DNA of 50,532 bases from assembly GCA_937949725.1 (NCBI GenBank), contig CALECT010000170.1, forward strand, positions 1 through 50,532. Direction: 5' to 3'. How positions within the stretch are numbered: position 1 is the stretch's first letter; every line of letters starts with the position of its first letter. The position numbers and the translations under genes are program-made. The notes under the pieces are model-generated. The model saw only the letters and a program-made list of their open reading frames with translations. It did no database searches and was not told where the DNA came from. Origin of the DNA: an uncultured Pseudanabaenaceae cyanobacterium (lineage in GTDB: Bacteria; Cyanobacteriota; Cyanobacteriia; PCC-9006; JAAUQQ01). Shown here piece after piece: positions 1 through 8,631 of the stretch.

Positions 1-1425
1 GGTGCCATCTGCATTGAACTCAAAGGCATCATCGACGTAGTATTGCTCTTCGTCATTCCACAGGTTTGTGCGAGAGCCGTAGTAATAGGTGGTGTTCCAC
101 TTGCTTAGGTCGAGGCTGCTGCCATCAAACTCATCGCTAAAAACTAATTCCCAGTTGGAATCGGCCTCGGGATGCAGAGGAGTTGCATTGCCATCGGTAT
201 AGGTGAAGTAGCTGGAGTCTAAGCCCAAGCCTTCGGGTGAAATATACTCAACTGCTGCAATCAGTTCATCGCTGCTGCTGAAGTCACCACTGGCATCGGT
301 ATCCAGATAAATGCCAGCCACATCCATACCGCTGAAGCTCGAAGCAATGCTGATGGGGACCTCAGCAATCACATAGTCACTCGCTACACCATTTAGCTGA
401 ATGCTGTCTTGGAGACGGTTGAAGTCCTTAATGATGGCATAATCAGCGCTACCATCCAACGCGTTGTCGCCATCGTTGTAATAAGCAGCGGTGCTATTGC
501 CCAAGACAAAAGTATCTGCACCAGATTCCCCGATAAGGATGTCCATCGTGCCAACGCCAAGACCAGTTGCATCAACACCATCTAGAGTGTCATTTCCCGC
601 ACCGCCCTGGAGAATGTCAAATCCAGTTCCACCAATCAGAACATCATCGTCATCACCACCGTTGAGGTAATCATCTCCTCCGTTACCGCTCAACGTATCA
701 AGGCCAGCTTGGCCAAACAGCGTATCATCACCTTCATTGCCATGGAGCTGGTCATTGCCGGCAGCGCCATCTAGCAAGTCGTTATCAGCGCCACCAAAGA
801 GTTGGTCATTCCCGGCTTCGCCGTAAAGACTGTCAGCGCCTATGCCCCCATCCAGTAAGTCATCCCCCAAGCTACCGAAGAGCAAGTCTGCCCCTTCTTC
901 GCCGTAGAGCAGGTCATTCCCCGCATCGCCAAATAACTGGTCATCGTCTGCACCACCGTTCAGCTCATCATCGCCATCGCCACCAAAGAGCTTGTCCTTG
1001 CCGTAGCGGCCCCAGAGCTTATCTTTACCCGACTCGCCAAAGAGTTCATCATCTCCTTCGCTGCCGTCTAGCTCATCATCGCCTTCACCGCCGAAGAGCT
1101 TATCTTTTCCGTTGCCGCCTTTCAGCTTGTCATTACCATTGCCACCGAAGAGTTCGTCATCACCTTCGCCACCTTCGATATTGTCGTCACCCTCTCCACC
1201 GAAGAGCTTATCTTTGCCTTTTCCGCCTTTCAGCTTGTCATTACCATTGCCACCGAAGACTTCATCGTCACCGTCTCCACCGTCTAACTCATCATCACCG
1301 TCGTAGCCATAGAGCTTGTCGTTACCACCACCAGCGTTAACAACGTAGTCGGTATTAGCTTCCCAGCCCCCCCAGACATCATCGCCTTCGGTCATCCAGG
1401 AAATCGTTTTCTTGTTGTTGGGCAT
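1..1425 (-). CDS. RTX calcium-binding protein with C-terminal GH16 glycanase domain (partial, runs off the left edge)
   Basis: The reading frame is open from an ATG at 1425 to the window edge (475 codons, no stop). Residues about 15-300 are glycine/aspartate nonapeptides of the GGxGxDxLx type, which fold as a calcium-binding beta-roll. Several early repeats are lysine-rich (KLKGGNGKDKLFGG). Residues about 306-405 form a cap module beginning FVLGNS, with DYAIIKDF and DSIQLNG. From about residue 424 comes NWELVFSDEFDG, then LDLSKWN, which is the typical N-terminal edge of GH16 enzymes (laminarinases, agarases and other beta-glucanases). The catalytic ExDxxE motif would lie outside the window. 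No N-terminal signal peptide is present, as expected for type I secretion. I infer a secreted, calcium-dependent polysaccharide-active protein. The RTX call is firm, the GH16 call is strong, and the substrate is unknown. Confidence 0.9.
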   Translation of the reverse strand, partial: MPNNKKTISWMTEGDDVWGGWEANTDYVVNAGGGNDKLYGYDGDDELDGGDGDDEVFGGNGNDKLKGGKGKDKLFGGEGDDNIEGGEGDDELFGGNGNDKLKGGNGKDKLFGGEGDDELDGSEGDDELFGESGKDKLWGRYGKDKLFGGDGDDELNGGADDDQLFGDAGNDLLYGEEGADLLFGSLGDDLLDGGIGADSLYGEAGNDQLFGGADNDLLDGAAGNDQLHGNEGDDTLFGQAGLDTLSGNGGDDYLNGGDDDDVLIGGTGFDILQGGAGNDTLDGVDATGLGVGTMDILIGESGADTFVLGNSTAAYYNDGDNALDGSADYAIIKDFNRLQDSIQLNGVASDYVIAEVPISIASSFSGMDVAGIYLDTDASGDFSSSDELIAAVEYISPEGLGLDSSYFTYTDGNATPLHPEADSNWELVFSDEFDGSSLDLSKWNTTYYYGSRTNLWNDEEQYYVDDAFEFNADGT

Positions 1426-1506
1426 TGCTTAGCGTCCAAAATATGAATTGCGAGACAGCAATGTTCCCGGAGGAGGTTGGCCTCCAAGAACAGTGCTGGG
1501 CAAGGT

Positions 1507-1527
1507 TATTTGGCTAAGCTGACAAAG
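1507..1527 (-). promoter_or_regulatory. Upstream element shared by the two RTX genes (copy 1)
   Basis: The plus-strand core is TTTGGCTAAGCTG followed by ACAAAG. It lies about 82 bases upstream of the start codon at 1425 and is nearly identical to a segment upstream of the other RTX gene (6812-6832). Similarity continues weakly on both sides (GCTGGG before, GAAT after). It could be an operator, an activator site or part of the promoter, read on the minus strand as CTTTGTCAGCTTAGCC. The function is inferred only from conservation and position. Confidence 0.5.
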
Positions 1528-1704
1528 ATTAGAATTGCAAAGCCCCCCCCAGAGCTACACGGGTGGCTTGCAAAGGCAAAAGCTAAATTGACACAACGTC
1601 AATCAGCCATTTGTACTAGACCCTACACAGCGCAGAACTACATTTCCAACAAAAATGTTTTCCTCAATGTTTGCTTAAGGATTGCAACCCTGGGAGAGAA
1701 AGAA

Positions 1705-1738
1705 TCCCCATGCCATGAACAGATTCACAGCATGGGGA
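1705..1738 (-). terminator. Hairpin downstream of the large RTX gene
   Basis: TCCCCATGC at 1705-1713 pairs perfectly with GCATGGGGA at 1730-1738 across a 16-base loop. On the minus strand the stem is followed by the pyrimidine-rich TTCTTTCTCTCC. It lies about 65 bases past the stop codon of the 1630-residue RTX gene and would separate it from the RTX-GH16 gene downstream. The tail is not a clean T run, so termination is probable rather than certain. Confidence 0.45.
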
Positions 1739-1802
1739 GAACTCACAAGGTTATGCAACTCAATAGAGGCAGCAGTATATCTACTGCTGCGGGGCGATCG
1801 CC

Positions 1803-4800
1803 TTACACGTACAGGAAGGCAGAATCAGTCAGGGCAAAGCTAGTGTCACCCTGCACCACCGCAATCAGCTCAGAGGTCGTTTCCTCCAGGCGATAGATTC
1901 CAACACCGCTGGTGCCAGTTGCTGAAGCACCCAAGCTGTACAGATTGGCATCGCCCTGGAGCTGAATGCTGTCCGCTGCAATGCTGAAGTCCGTAATCAG
2001 CGCATAGTCACTCAAGCCAGCTTGATTGGCATTGCCATCGACGTAATAGACCTGGCTGCTAGTGCCAAGGACGAAGGAGTCAGATCCTGCGCCACCGGTC
2101 AAGGTATCGATGGTGCCTTGGCCATAGCCATTGCTCTCATCCACACCCACCAAGATATCGTTGCCGTTGCCACCCAAGAGGCTGTCGTTACCAGCCTGAC
2201 CCATCAGCAAGTCAGCACCGTCGCCGCCTTCGAGTAGGTCATTGCCACCGCCTGCAAACAGGCTGTCATCACCTGAACCACCGTAGAGCTCGTTGGCGCT
2301 GCTGCTGCCAAACAGGCTGTCCTGTCCAGCCCCACCGTCCAGCAAGTCGCTCCCGCTGTTGGCTTTGAGGGTGTCGTTACCGTCACCGCCGTAGAGCTCG
2401 TCGTTACCGGAGCCCCCTTCTAGGGTGTCATTACCTGCTCCAGCAGTTAGAACGTCGTTGCCGTTGCCACCCTTCAGGGTGTCGTTGCCAGCTCCAGAAG
2501 TGAGCTGGTCATCACCATTGTTGCCGTAGAGCTTGATAGTGCTGCTGCTTGTGCTGGTCAGCTCGTCGTTGCCGCTGTTGCCATGGACAATTTCCAAGCC
2601 CGCTGCATCCAAGTCCAGAATCAAACTGCTGGTGCTCTGGAAGTAAGCGGTGTCGGTGCCAGTGCCGCCATCAATGACCGTATCAGCCGCATCGAAGTAG
2701 AGCTTGTCGTTACCAGCACCCGCCATCAGTTGGTCAGCGCCGTCGCCGCCTGTGAGGGTGTCGTTGCCGGAGCCCGCATCGAGGATGTCGTTGCCGCTGC
2801 CACCGTCCAGGCTGTCCTTGCCGCTGCCGGAGGTCAGCTGGTCATTACCCGCTTCGCCCTTGAGGGTGTTTTTGCCGCCAGTGGTTGTAACCACATCATT
2901 TCCGCTACCGGCTTCGATGGTGTCGTTGCCGTTGCCCGTGGAAACGGTGTCGTTGCCCGCGTCAGCGTAGATGGTATAGCTGCTGTTATCCGTAGCAGTG
3001 AGAACATCGTCGCCTACATTGCTGTAGAGGGTTTCAACGCCCGTAGCCGTTAGGTCTAGGGTCAGGGCAGCAGCACTTGCGTAATGGGCCGTGTCGTTGC
3101 CGCTGCCTGCATCAATGGTGTCATCCCCATCAAAGAACAAAGTATCGTTACCGGCTCCACCGTTGAGGATATCGGCACCCGCTCCACCGTTGAGGATATC
3201 GTTACCAGCGTTCCCCGTGAGGGTATCGTTACCGGCTCCACCGACGAGGGTATCGTTACCGCTGCCGCTGGTTAAGACATCGTCACCGCCGTTGCCGTAC
3301 ATCTTGATGGCGACACTAACGGAAGAGGTCAGGGTATCGTTGCCGCTGTTGCCGTGGATTTCTTCAATGCCCACTGCATCCAGGTCCAGGGTCAAATCCG
3401 TGGTGCTTTGGAACTTAGCAATGTCAGTGCCTTCGCCGCCGTCGATGCTGCCAGACGTGATATCCGCTGCGTCGAAGAAAAGCAGGTCATTGCCCGCACC
3501 AGCGGTCAAGCTGTCAGCACCTTCGCCGCCAGTTAGGGTGTCGTTGCCTTCACCGCCATCGAGAACGTCGTCGCCGCTGCCGCCGACGAGTTCGTCGTTA
3601 CCGGCTGCAGCAAAGATGGTGTCGTTGCCAGCATCGCCGTAGAACTTGTCGTCGCCAGCATTGCCCATGATGCTGTCGTTGCCTGCACCACCGTGGACTT
3701 CGATGTCGTAGGTGTCGGAGTGGGTGAAGGTGTCGTCACCGTCAGCTCCGTATGCGACTTCAATGCTGCTGGCACCGAGGTCCATGGAGACTGGGGTGTT
3801 GCCCTGGGCGATCGCCACGTCATCGCCTTCGCCACCGTTCACTTCCAGGTCATTACCTTCAAACTTCAGCACGTCATTACCGGCTCCACCAAAGAGGCGG
3901 TCATCGCCTTCGCCACCCTCCAAGGTGTCATTGCCTTCACCGCCGTCTAGCAGATCATTGCCGCTGCCAGCCTGAAGGTTGTCATTGCCCGCTTCACCGT
4001 AGAGGCTATCATCACCGGCCTCAGCCTGGAGATGGTCATTGCCGTCCCCACCGGTCAAGCTGTCGTTGCCTTCACCACCGTTGAGGTAGTCCTTTCCAGC
4101 ACCACCAGTGAGGCTGTCATCACCGCCCTGACCAAACATAACAGCAGTGGTTGCAGCCGCAACCCCATTGCCATTGGTGTGGGTAAAGGTATCGTTTCCA
4201 GCGTTACCGTGGGCTTCGTCGAAGCTGTTTGCCCCCAGGTCCAAAGTTGCACCTTCAGCGGACTCAACCAGAGCGATATCGTAACCGTCGCCACCCTTAA
4301 CACTGGTGTCAGCGGCATCGAAGAAGACTGTGTCCTTGCCAGCACCGCCATCCAATTGGTCAGCACCAGCGCCACCGCTCAACAAGTCACTGCCTTCGCC
4401 ACCGTAGATGGTATCGTTGCCATCCTGGCCAGAGAGCCATTCGTCATCGCCAGCATCGCCCGTGATCAGATCATCACCGCTGCCGCCTTCAATCACATCA
4501 GATTCGTCACCACCGTAAAGCAGGTCATTATCAGCACCACCGTTGAGGTAGTCCTCACCTGCACCGCCGGAGAGAACGTCCGCACCCGCATCACCAAACA
4601 GGCTGTCATTACCCGCTTCGCCAGCGACTTGGTCGTTGCCGCTGCCGCCGTAGGCTTCGTCGTTGCCTTCGCCTGCTTGCAGGGTATCGTCGCCATCGCC
4701 ACCCAGCAAGATATCGTTGCCGAGACCACCGCTCAACTGGTCAGCACCTGCTTCACCCAAGAGGGTGTCAGCGCCTTCGCCACCGCTCAATTGGTCATTG

Positions 4801-6695
4801 TCATTGCCACCGAAGAGCGTGTCGTCACCGGCCCCTCCGACAATTGAATCATTTCCGTCGCCACCTTGGGCAGTGTCGTTGCCGCTACCGGTATCGATGG
4901 TGTCATTGCCTGCGCCACCGTCAATCCAGCTGTCATTGCCTGCACCAGCATCGATGGTGTCATGACCGTCGCCACCGTAGACAACATCATCGCCATCGCC
5001 CGCCGTGAGCACGTCATGGCCAGCGCCACCTTTGACGACATCATCGCCGATGCCACCATCAACGTTGTCATCGCCATCGCCGCCATCCAAGGTGTCGTTT
5101 CCAGCATCGCCAGTCAGGATGTCATTACCTTCGCCGCCCAACACGACGTCATTGCCTTCGCCACCCGTGACGCTGTCGTTCCCCGTACCACCCGCGACGG
5201 TGTCATTACCTGCGCCGCCATCAACGATGTCATCGCCATGGCCACCATCGACCCAGATGTCGTCGCCATCGCCAGCGAGGACGGTGTCGTTGCCGCCATC
5301 ACCCATGAGGATGTCGTTGCCTTCACCACCAGTCAGGGTATCGTTGCCTTCGCCACCGGAGAGGGTGTCGTTTCCAGTTGCTCCATCAACAATATCATTA
5401 CCATTTCCACCGGAGAGCCAGCTATCGTTGCCTTCTCCACCAGAGAGAACATCGTCACCGTCGCCCCCTTCTAGGGCATCGTTACCCACGCCACCGGTCA
5501 GCTCGTCATCGCCGGAGCCACCGTTGAGGTAGTCATCTCCCTCTTGTCCATCAAGGATGTCATTGTCAGCGTCACCGTAGATAGCGTCATTGCCGAGACC
5601 GCCATCGATTACGTCTTCGCCAGCGCCACCGTGGATCTCATCTGCGCCTTCATCACCTTTGATAACGTCTTCTCCAGTGCCGCCATCGATCGCGTCATTG
5701 CCTTCGCCACCAAAGATTTCATCATTACCTTCATTACCCTGGATGATGTCGCGGTCTGCACCACCATTGAGGTAGTCATTGCCCAATCCACCGTGGAGAA
5801 TATCTTCGCCATCCTCACCGAAGAGGCGGTCATTGCCTTCGCCACCCACCATGTGGAAGTCATTACCGGCACCGCCTAGCAGCTCGTCATCGCCACTGCC
5901 GCCGTCCATGACATCGTCGCCTTCTTCGCCCAGGAGGCGGTCATTTCCTTCGCCACCTTTGATGTCATCATTGCCTTCACCAGCACGGACGAGGTCGTTG
6001 CCTTCACCACCGTCAGCGATGTCATCACCCTTACCGGCCTGGAGCAAGTCATCACCGAGGTTGCCCACCAAGATATCGTCGCCGATCCCCCCGTTTAGAA
6101 CGTCATCGCCTGCACCACCGCCGAGGACATCGTCACCGGCATCGCCATTAATCTCGTCATCGCCCTCATCACCCGCAAGCCAGCTGTCATCGCCTTGGCC
6201 ACCGTTGATGACATCGTTGCCGGTGCCACCCATAACAACATCTTTGCCCCAGCCCCCGATGAGCACGTCATCGCCCGAGCCCCCCATGATGAAGTCATCG
6301 TGGATTCCCTCAGGACCACCACCACCAGAACCATTACCAGAGCCACTGGGAGAATCGTTTTCAGATGCAAAGCCCGCACCCGTTGTATCAATCTCACCGT
6401 TGTAGACCATCTTGCCATCGGAGCCCAGCTCCCAGCCGGTGTCATCGCTGGAGTCACCATGGACCCAGTCATCTCCGGCATCGGCGGAAATCACATCCTG
6501 GCCAGCACCACCTTCAATGATGTCGTCGCCGTCGCCACCTTCAATCCAGACGTCATCGCCTTTGCCGCCGTAGATGGTGTCATTTCCAGCGCCACCCATG
6601 ATAACGTCATCGCCTTCTAGGCCATGGAGAAAGTCATCATTGAGAGTTCCTTCAAGGGTGTTATTCGCGCTGTTACCGTAAGTCTTGTCCGCCAT
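1803..6695 (-). CDS. Giant RTX (hemolysin-type) calcium-binding repeat protein, 1630 aa
   Basis: The protein begins MADKTYGNSANNTLEG and is built of roughly one hundred GGxGxDxhx nonapeptides, so it is a secreted calcium-binding beta-roll protein. A Gly/Ser-rich linker near residues 115-130 separates a short first array from the main one. After residue 790 a longer non-RTX module recurs five times (starting near residues 791, 944, 1073, 1187 and 1333), each with FFDAADT-like, LDL, HGNxGND and T-rich elements. One-residue bulges carrying Trp or His (residues 50, 172, 281, 426, 481, 590, 753) interrupt the nonapeptide rhythm. The last 90 residues (from FVLGTSS, 1541) match the cap module of the neighbouring RTX-GH16 protein. 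No N-terminal signal peptide is visible, so type I secretion is likely, but no transporter gene lies in the window. The role could be surface layer, adhesion or matrix. No enzymatic domain is visible. Confidence 0.93.
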   Translation of the reverse strand: MADKTYGNSANNTLEGTLNDDFLHGLEGDDVIMGGAGNDTIYGGKGDDVWIEGGDGDDIIEGGAGQDVISADAGDDWVHGDSSDDTGWELGSDGKMVYNGEIDTTGAGFASENDSPSGSGNGSGGGGPEGIHDDFIMGGSGDDVLIGGWGKDVVMGGTGNDVINGGQGDDSWLAGDEGDDEINGDAGDDVLGGGAGDDVLNGGIGDDILVGNLGDDLLQAGKGDDIADGGEGNDLVRAGEGNDDIKGGEGNDRLLGEEGDDVMDGGSGDDELLGGAGNDFHMVGGEGNDRLFGEDGEDILHGGLGNDYLNGGADRDIIQGNEGNDEIFGGEGNDAIDGGTGEDVIKGDEGADEIHGGAGEDVIDGGLGNDAIYGDADNDILDGQEGDDYLNGGSGDDELTGGVGNDALEGGDGDDVLSGGEGNDSWLSGGNGNDIVDGATGNDTLSGGEGNDTLTGGEGNDILMGDGGNDTVLAGDGDDIWVDGGHGDDIVDGGAGNDTVAGGTGNDSVTGGEGNDVVLGGEGNDILTGDAGNDTLDGGDGDDNVDGGIGDDVVKGGAGHDVLTAGDGDDVVYGGDGHDTIDAGAGNDSWIDGGAGNDTIDTGSGNDTAQGGDGNDSIVGGAGDDTLFGGNDNDQLSGGEGADTLLGEAGADQLSGGLGNDILLGGDGDDTLQAGEGNDEAYGGSGNDQVAGEAGNDSLFGDAGADVLSGGAGEDYLNGGADNDLLYGGDESDVIEGGSGDDLITGDAGDDEWLSGQDGNDTIYGGEGSDLLSGGAGADQLDGGAGKDTVFFDAADTSVKGGDGYDIALVESAEGATLDLGANSFDEAHGNAGNDTFTHTNGNGVAAATTAVMFGQGGDDSLTGGAGKDYLNGGEGNDSLTGGDGNDHLQAEAGDDSLYGEAGNDNLQAGSGNDLLDGGEGNDTLEGGEGDDRLFGGAGNDVLKFEGNDLEVNGGEGDDVAIAQGNTPVSMDLGASSIEVAYGADGDDTFTHSDTYDIEVHGGAGNDSIMGNAGDDKFYGDAGNDTIFAAAGNDELVGGSGDDVLDGGEGNDTLTGGEGADSLTAGAGNDLLFFDAADITSGSIDGGEGTDIAKFQSTTDLTLDLDAVGIEEIHGNSGNDTLTSSVSVAIKMYGNGGDDVLTSGSGNDTLVGGAGNDTLTGNAGNDILNGGAGADILNGGAGNDTLFFDGDDTIDAGSGNDTAHYASAAALTLDLTATGVETLYSNVGDDVLTATDNSSYTIYADAGNDTVSTGNGNDTIEAGSGNDVVTTTGGKNTLKGEAGNDQLTSGSGKDSLDGGSGNDILDAGSGNDTLTGGDGADQLMAGAGNDKLYFDAADTVIDGGTGTDTAYFQSTSSLILDLDAAGLEIVHGNSGNDELTSTSSSTIKLYGNNGDDQLTSGAGNDTLKGGNGNDVLTAGAGNDTLEGGSGNDELYGGDGNDTLKANSGSDLLDGGAGQDSLFGSSSANELYGGSGDDSLFAGGGNDLLEGGDGADLLMGQAGNDSLLGGNGNDILVGVDESNGYGQGTIDTLTGGAGSDSFVLGTSSQVYYVDGNANQAGLSDYALITDFSIAADSIQLQGDANLYSLGASATGTSGVGIYRLEETTSELIAVVQGDTSFALTDSAFLYV

Positions 6696-6762
6696 GGTAG
6701 GTGCTTATGCCTGAGTTGCTGTTGTGAAGTGAGTGGCAACGCATCTCCCATCTTTCGTTTGA

Positions 6763-6792
6763 GTTCAGAGAGAAGACTTCTCCTCTCTGAAC
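6763..6792. promoter_or_regulatory. Inverted repeat in the leader of the large RTX gene
   Basis: GTTCAGAGAG and CTCTCTGAAC are perfect 10-base arms around a 10-base centre. The centre overlaps a second, competing palindrome, GAGAAG-A-CTTCTC. It lies 68-97 bases upstream of the start codon at 6695 and just downstream (in the direction of transcription) of the shared RTX element. It could be an operator or an mRNA leader hairpin. No T run follows, so a simple terminator is less likely. Confidence 0.45.
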
Positions 6793-6811
6793 CACAAACG
6801 CTGGGTGATGC

Positions 6812-6832
6812 TATTTGGCTAAGCTGGCAAAG
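6812..6832 (-). promoter_or_regulatory. Upstream element shared by the two RTX genes (copy 2)
   Basis: The plus-strand core is TTTGGCTAAGCTG followed by GCAAAG, with a single mismatch to the copy upstream of the RTX-GH16 gene over 21 bases. It lies about 117 bases upstream of the start codon at 6695, next to an inverted repeat. The match suggests that both RTX genes answer to the same factor. Promoter hexamers cannot be assigned with confidence. Confidence 0.5.
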
Positions 6833-7206
6833 TCTTGAATATCGGATGAGTTACATCACTTGAGGTAAGAGCCCACTTTTGCACTGTGGCTCATACCTGG
6901 CTATTGATGGGGCAATGGGCTTGGCCGCTCGCATCGCCGGTCCGACATTGAAAGCTACAGAGGTGGCGATCGCCATTTCTGAAAAAACAAAAAAGCGAAG
7001 CCCAAACGACTGCCGTCGCTCTGTGCTGCGTGAAGAGCCTTCAGCATAGGCAATCCAAGACAGGGTTAAACAGGGCAAAATGTCTCAACATCTGTCCAAA
7101 GAACTGCAATCGTTTACAGAGCAAGGGATTCAGGTGACGAGTATAAAGTTGCTCACACACCTCTGCCCGCCAGAATACGCAACACTGTTTTTCTGCTGCG
7201 AGAACT
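6833..7206. other. Intergenic stretch, no supported gene
   Basis: This stretch lies between the RTX promoter region and the stop codon of the barrel-like gene. A 75-codon frame on the minus strand has no recognisable motif and is not supported. An A-rich run (near 6978-6992) and one HIP1-like GGCGATCGCC are the only notable features. No clear terminator is seen. Confidence 0.4.
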
Positions 7207-8631
7207 TTAAAATTTCATACGCACTTGACTGCTAATCTCCCGGCTATTTGATGCACTCTCCCCCGTATCGCGATCGATAGTATTGCTGAAGCCATAGCCG
7301 ATATCAAATTCAAATGCACGGCTGGGACTGACGGTACAGACTGCATCATAGCCATAGGCCCGCGACCAGCTCCCCCCCGCATGCTGGCGGCCCAAATTCG
7401 CTGCTAGCCGACAGCTCAAGAAATCAAAGATGGGCTTTTCCCAGGCCCCTTCAAAGCTATAGACCAAGAAATCGCCTGGTGTGAAGTAGCCACTGGCGGC
7501 TCCGATATCTTGCCGATAACGCCAGTTGAACAAGTTGGCTGCCAATGCAAACTCTTCACCAAAGCGCCGCTCCAGGCGACTAAAGGATTGCTGTTCTCGG
7601 TTGCTATCGCTGTAGCGACCCCAGGTGACATTCGAGAACAGCGTTGTCTGCTCATCAATTTGCCAAAACAGGCTGGGGCCATAACGGAAGGCGCTAATTT
7701 GGTTCTCCAGGGTTTCCACATTGAACTTATAGGGACCGTAGTCCAACGCCCAGGACAAAACAGCCTTTTGCCCAATGGGAATTGTCGCCTTTGTAGAAAG
7801 ACTCGGGGCGGGAGCGAGACGGTCAAAGAAGTCGAGACCCGCCACAATATCGACGGGAATCCCTTCAATTTCTTCCTCATAACCAAATTTCAAAGGAATG
7901 TTGATTAGCTTGGCAAAGTTAGGCTCATCGAAAACATTGAAACCAGTGGAGAATTGTACGGGGGTTCCATCCCGTAAACGCCCCTGAAATACGGGCTCGA
8001 AAATACCGCTGCCCTGGCCAGAATTACTGAAGTCGTCATCTAGATCGAGCTGTATATTTTCCAGAGTGAAAAATGGTGCTCGGGGCTCTTTAAAGCTGGG
8101 TGGCTCTGAATCGGCGATCGCCTCTTCGGGAGATTCAACCTCAGGAGCAGATGGCGTTTCCTCAGCAACTGCTTCCGTCCCAGCAGATTCAGGGGCTGCG
8201 ATCGCGGGCAGGGGTTCCACAGGCACATCAGGTGCCAGCAGCTCAGGTGTGGGCATCAGCGGATTGGGTCCCCGCTCTGCCGAAGGCGGCGGCAATCTCA
8301 GCCGCAAAAGGCTCGCATCGTAATAGAAGAAGGGCAACCGAGGTGCAGCCAAGTCCGGGTCTAGGTTTTCGGGCGCTGCCAGGAGCAGTGGCTCCGTGAC
8401 AGGTTCGGCCAAGTGTTCCTCCAGCTCTAAAGTCCCGCTAGGGCAGATTCCGTCATAACAGCGCTCATCGGTATCATCCAGCCCAAACTCCCACACCTGC
8501 TGAACAGACAGTCCCTCCGCTGCCTCTCCCAGCTCATTCAAGCGGGCCTCTGCGGGCTGGCTAAGGGAAATTCCCAAACAGACTAAAGCTGACCCCAGCT
8601 GCAATCCGCAGCGGAGGCCGAACCAAATCAT
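7207..8631 (-). CDS. Putative outer-membrane beta-barrel protein
   Basis: Starting at the ATG at 8631, the protein (474 aa) begins MIWFGLRCGLQLG with a hydrophobic stretch ending in a PAEA-like cleavage site, so it is exported. A longer frame opens upstream with TTG at 8745, but it places about 38 extra residues before the signal peptide. The middle (about residues 90-190) is Pro/Glu/Ser-rich and probably unstructured. The C-terminal about 270 residues alternate polar and aromatic residues (YKFNVETL, GYFTPGDFLVYSFEGAWEKP, VYS/FEFDIGYG patterns) and end in VRMKF, a terminal aromatic typical of outer-membrane barrels. The GYFTPGDF segment recalls the barrel regions of BcsC/YaiO-type proteins, but I cannot name the family. 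It lies upstream of the RTX genes on the same strand, with about 510 bases between, so it is probably a separate transcript. Confidence 0.75.
   Translation of the reverse strand: MIWFGLRCGLQLGSALVCLGISLSQPAEARLNELGEAAEGLSVQQVWEFGLDDTDERCYDGICPSGTLELEEHLAEPVTEPLLLAAPENLDPDLAAPRLPFFYYDASLLRLRLPPPSAERGPNPLMPTPELLAPDVPVEPLPAIAAPESAGTEAVAEETPSAPEVESPEEAIADSEPPSFKEPRAPFFTLENIQLDLDDDFSNSGQGSGIFEPVFQGRLRDGTPVQFSTGFNVFDEPNFAKLINIPLKFGYEEEIEGIPVDIVAGLDFFDRLAPAPSLSTKATIPIGQKAVLSWALDYGPYKFNVETLENQISAFRYGPSLFWQIDEQTTLFSNVTWGRYSDSNREQQSFSRLERRFGEEFALAANLFNWRYRQDIGAASGYFTPGDFLVYSFEGAWEKPIFDFLSCRLAANLGRQHAGGSWSRAYGYDAVCTVSPSRAFEFDIGYGFSNTIDRDTGESASNSREISSQVRMKF

Noticed and set aside
1477..1896. 139-codon plus-strand frame
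   Set aside because: It starts with TTG, overlaps the 3' end of the RTX gene, covers the terminator hairpin and shared upstream element, and has no motif.
2022..6620. Many long plus-strand frames opposite the large RTX gene, up to 271 codons
   Set aside because: They are the reverse translation of GGxGxD repeats (Ser/Pro- or Val/Ile/Ala-rich low-complexity strings) and carry no family signal. The minus-strand frame explains the sequence completely.
1803..6695. Possible CRISPR or other short tandem DNA array
   Set aside because: The periodic DNA is protein-coding RTX repeat sequence (27-base period with synonymous variation). There are no identical repeats with unique spacers.
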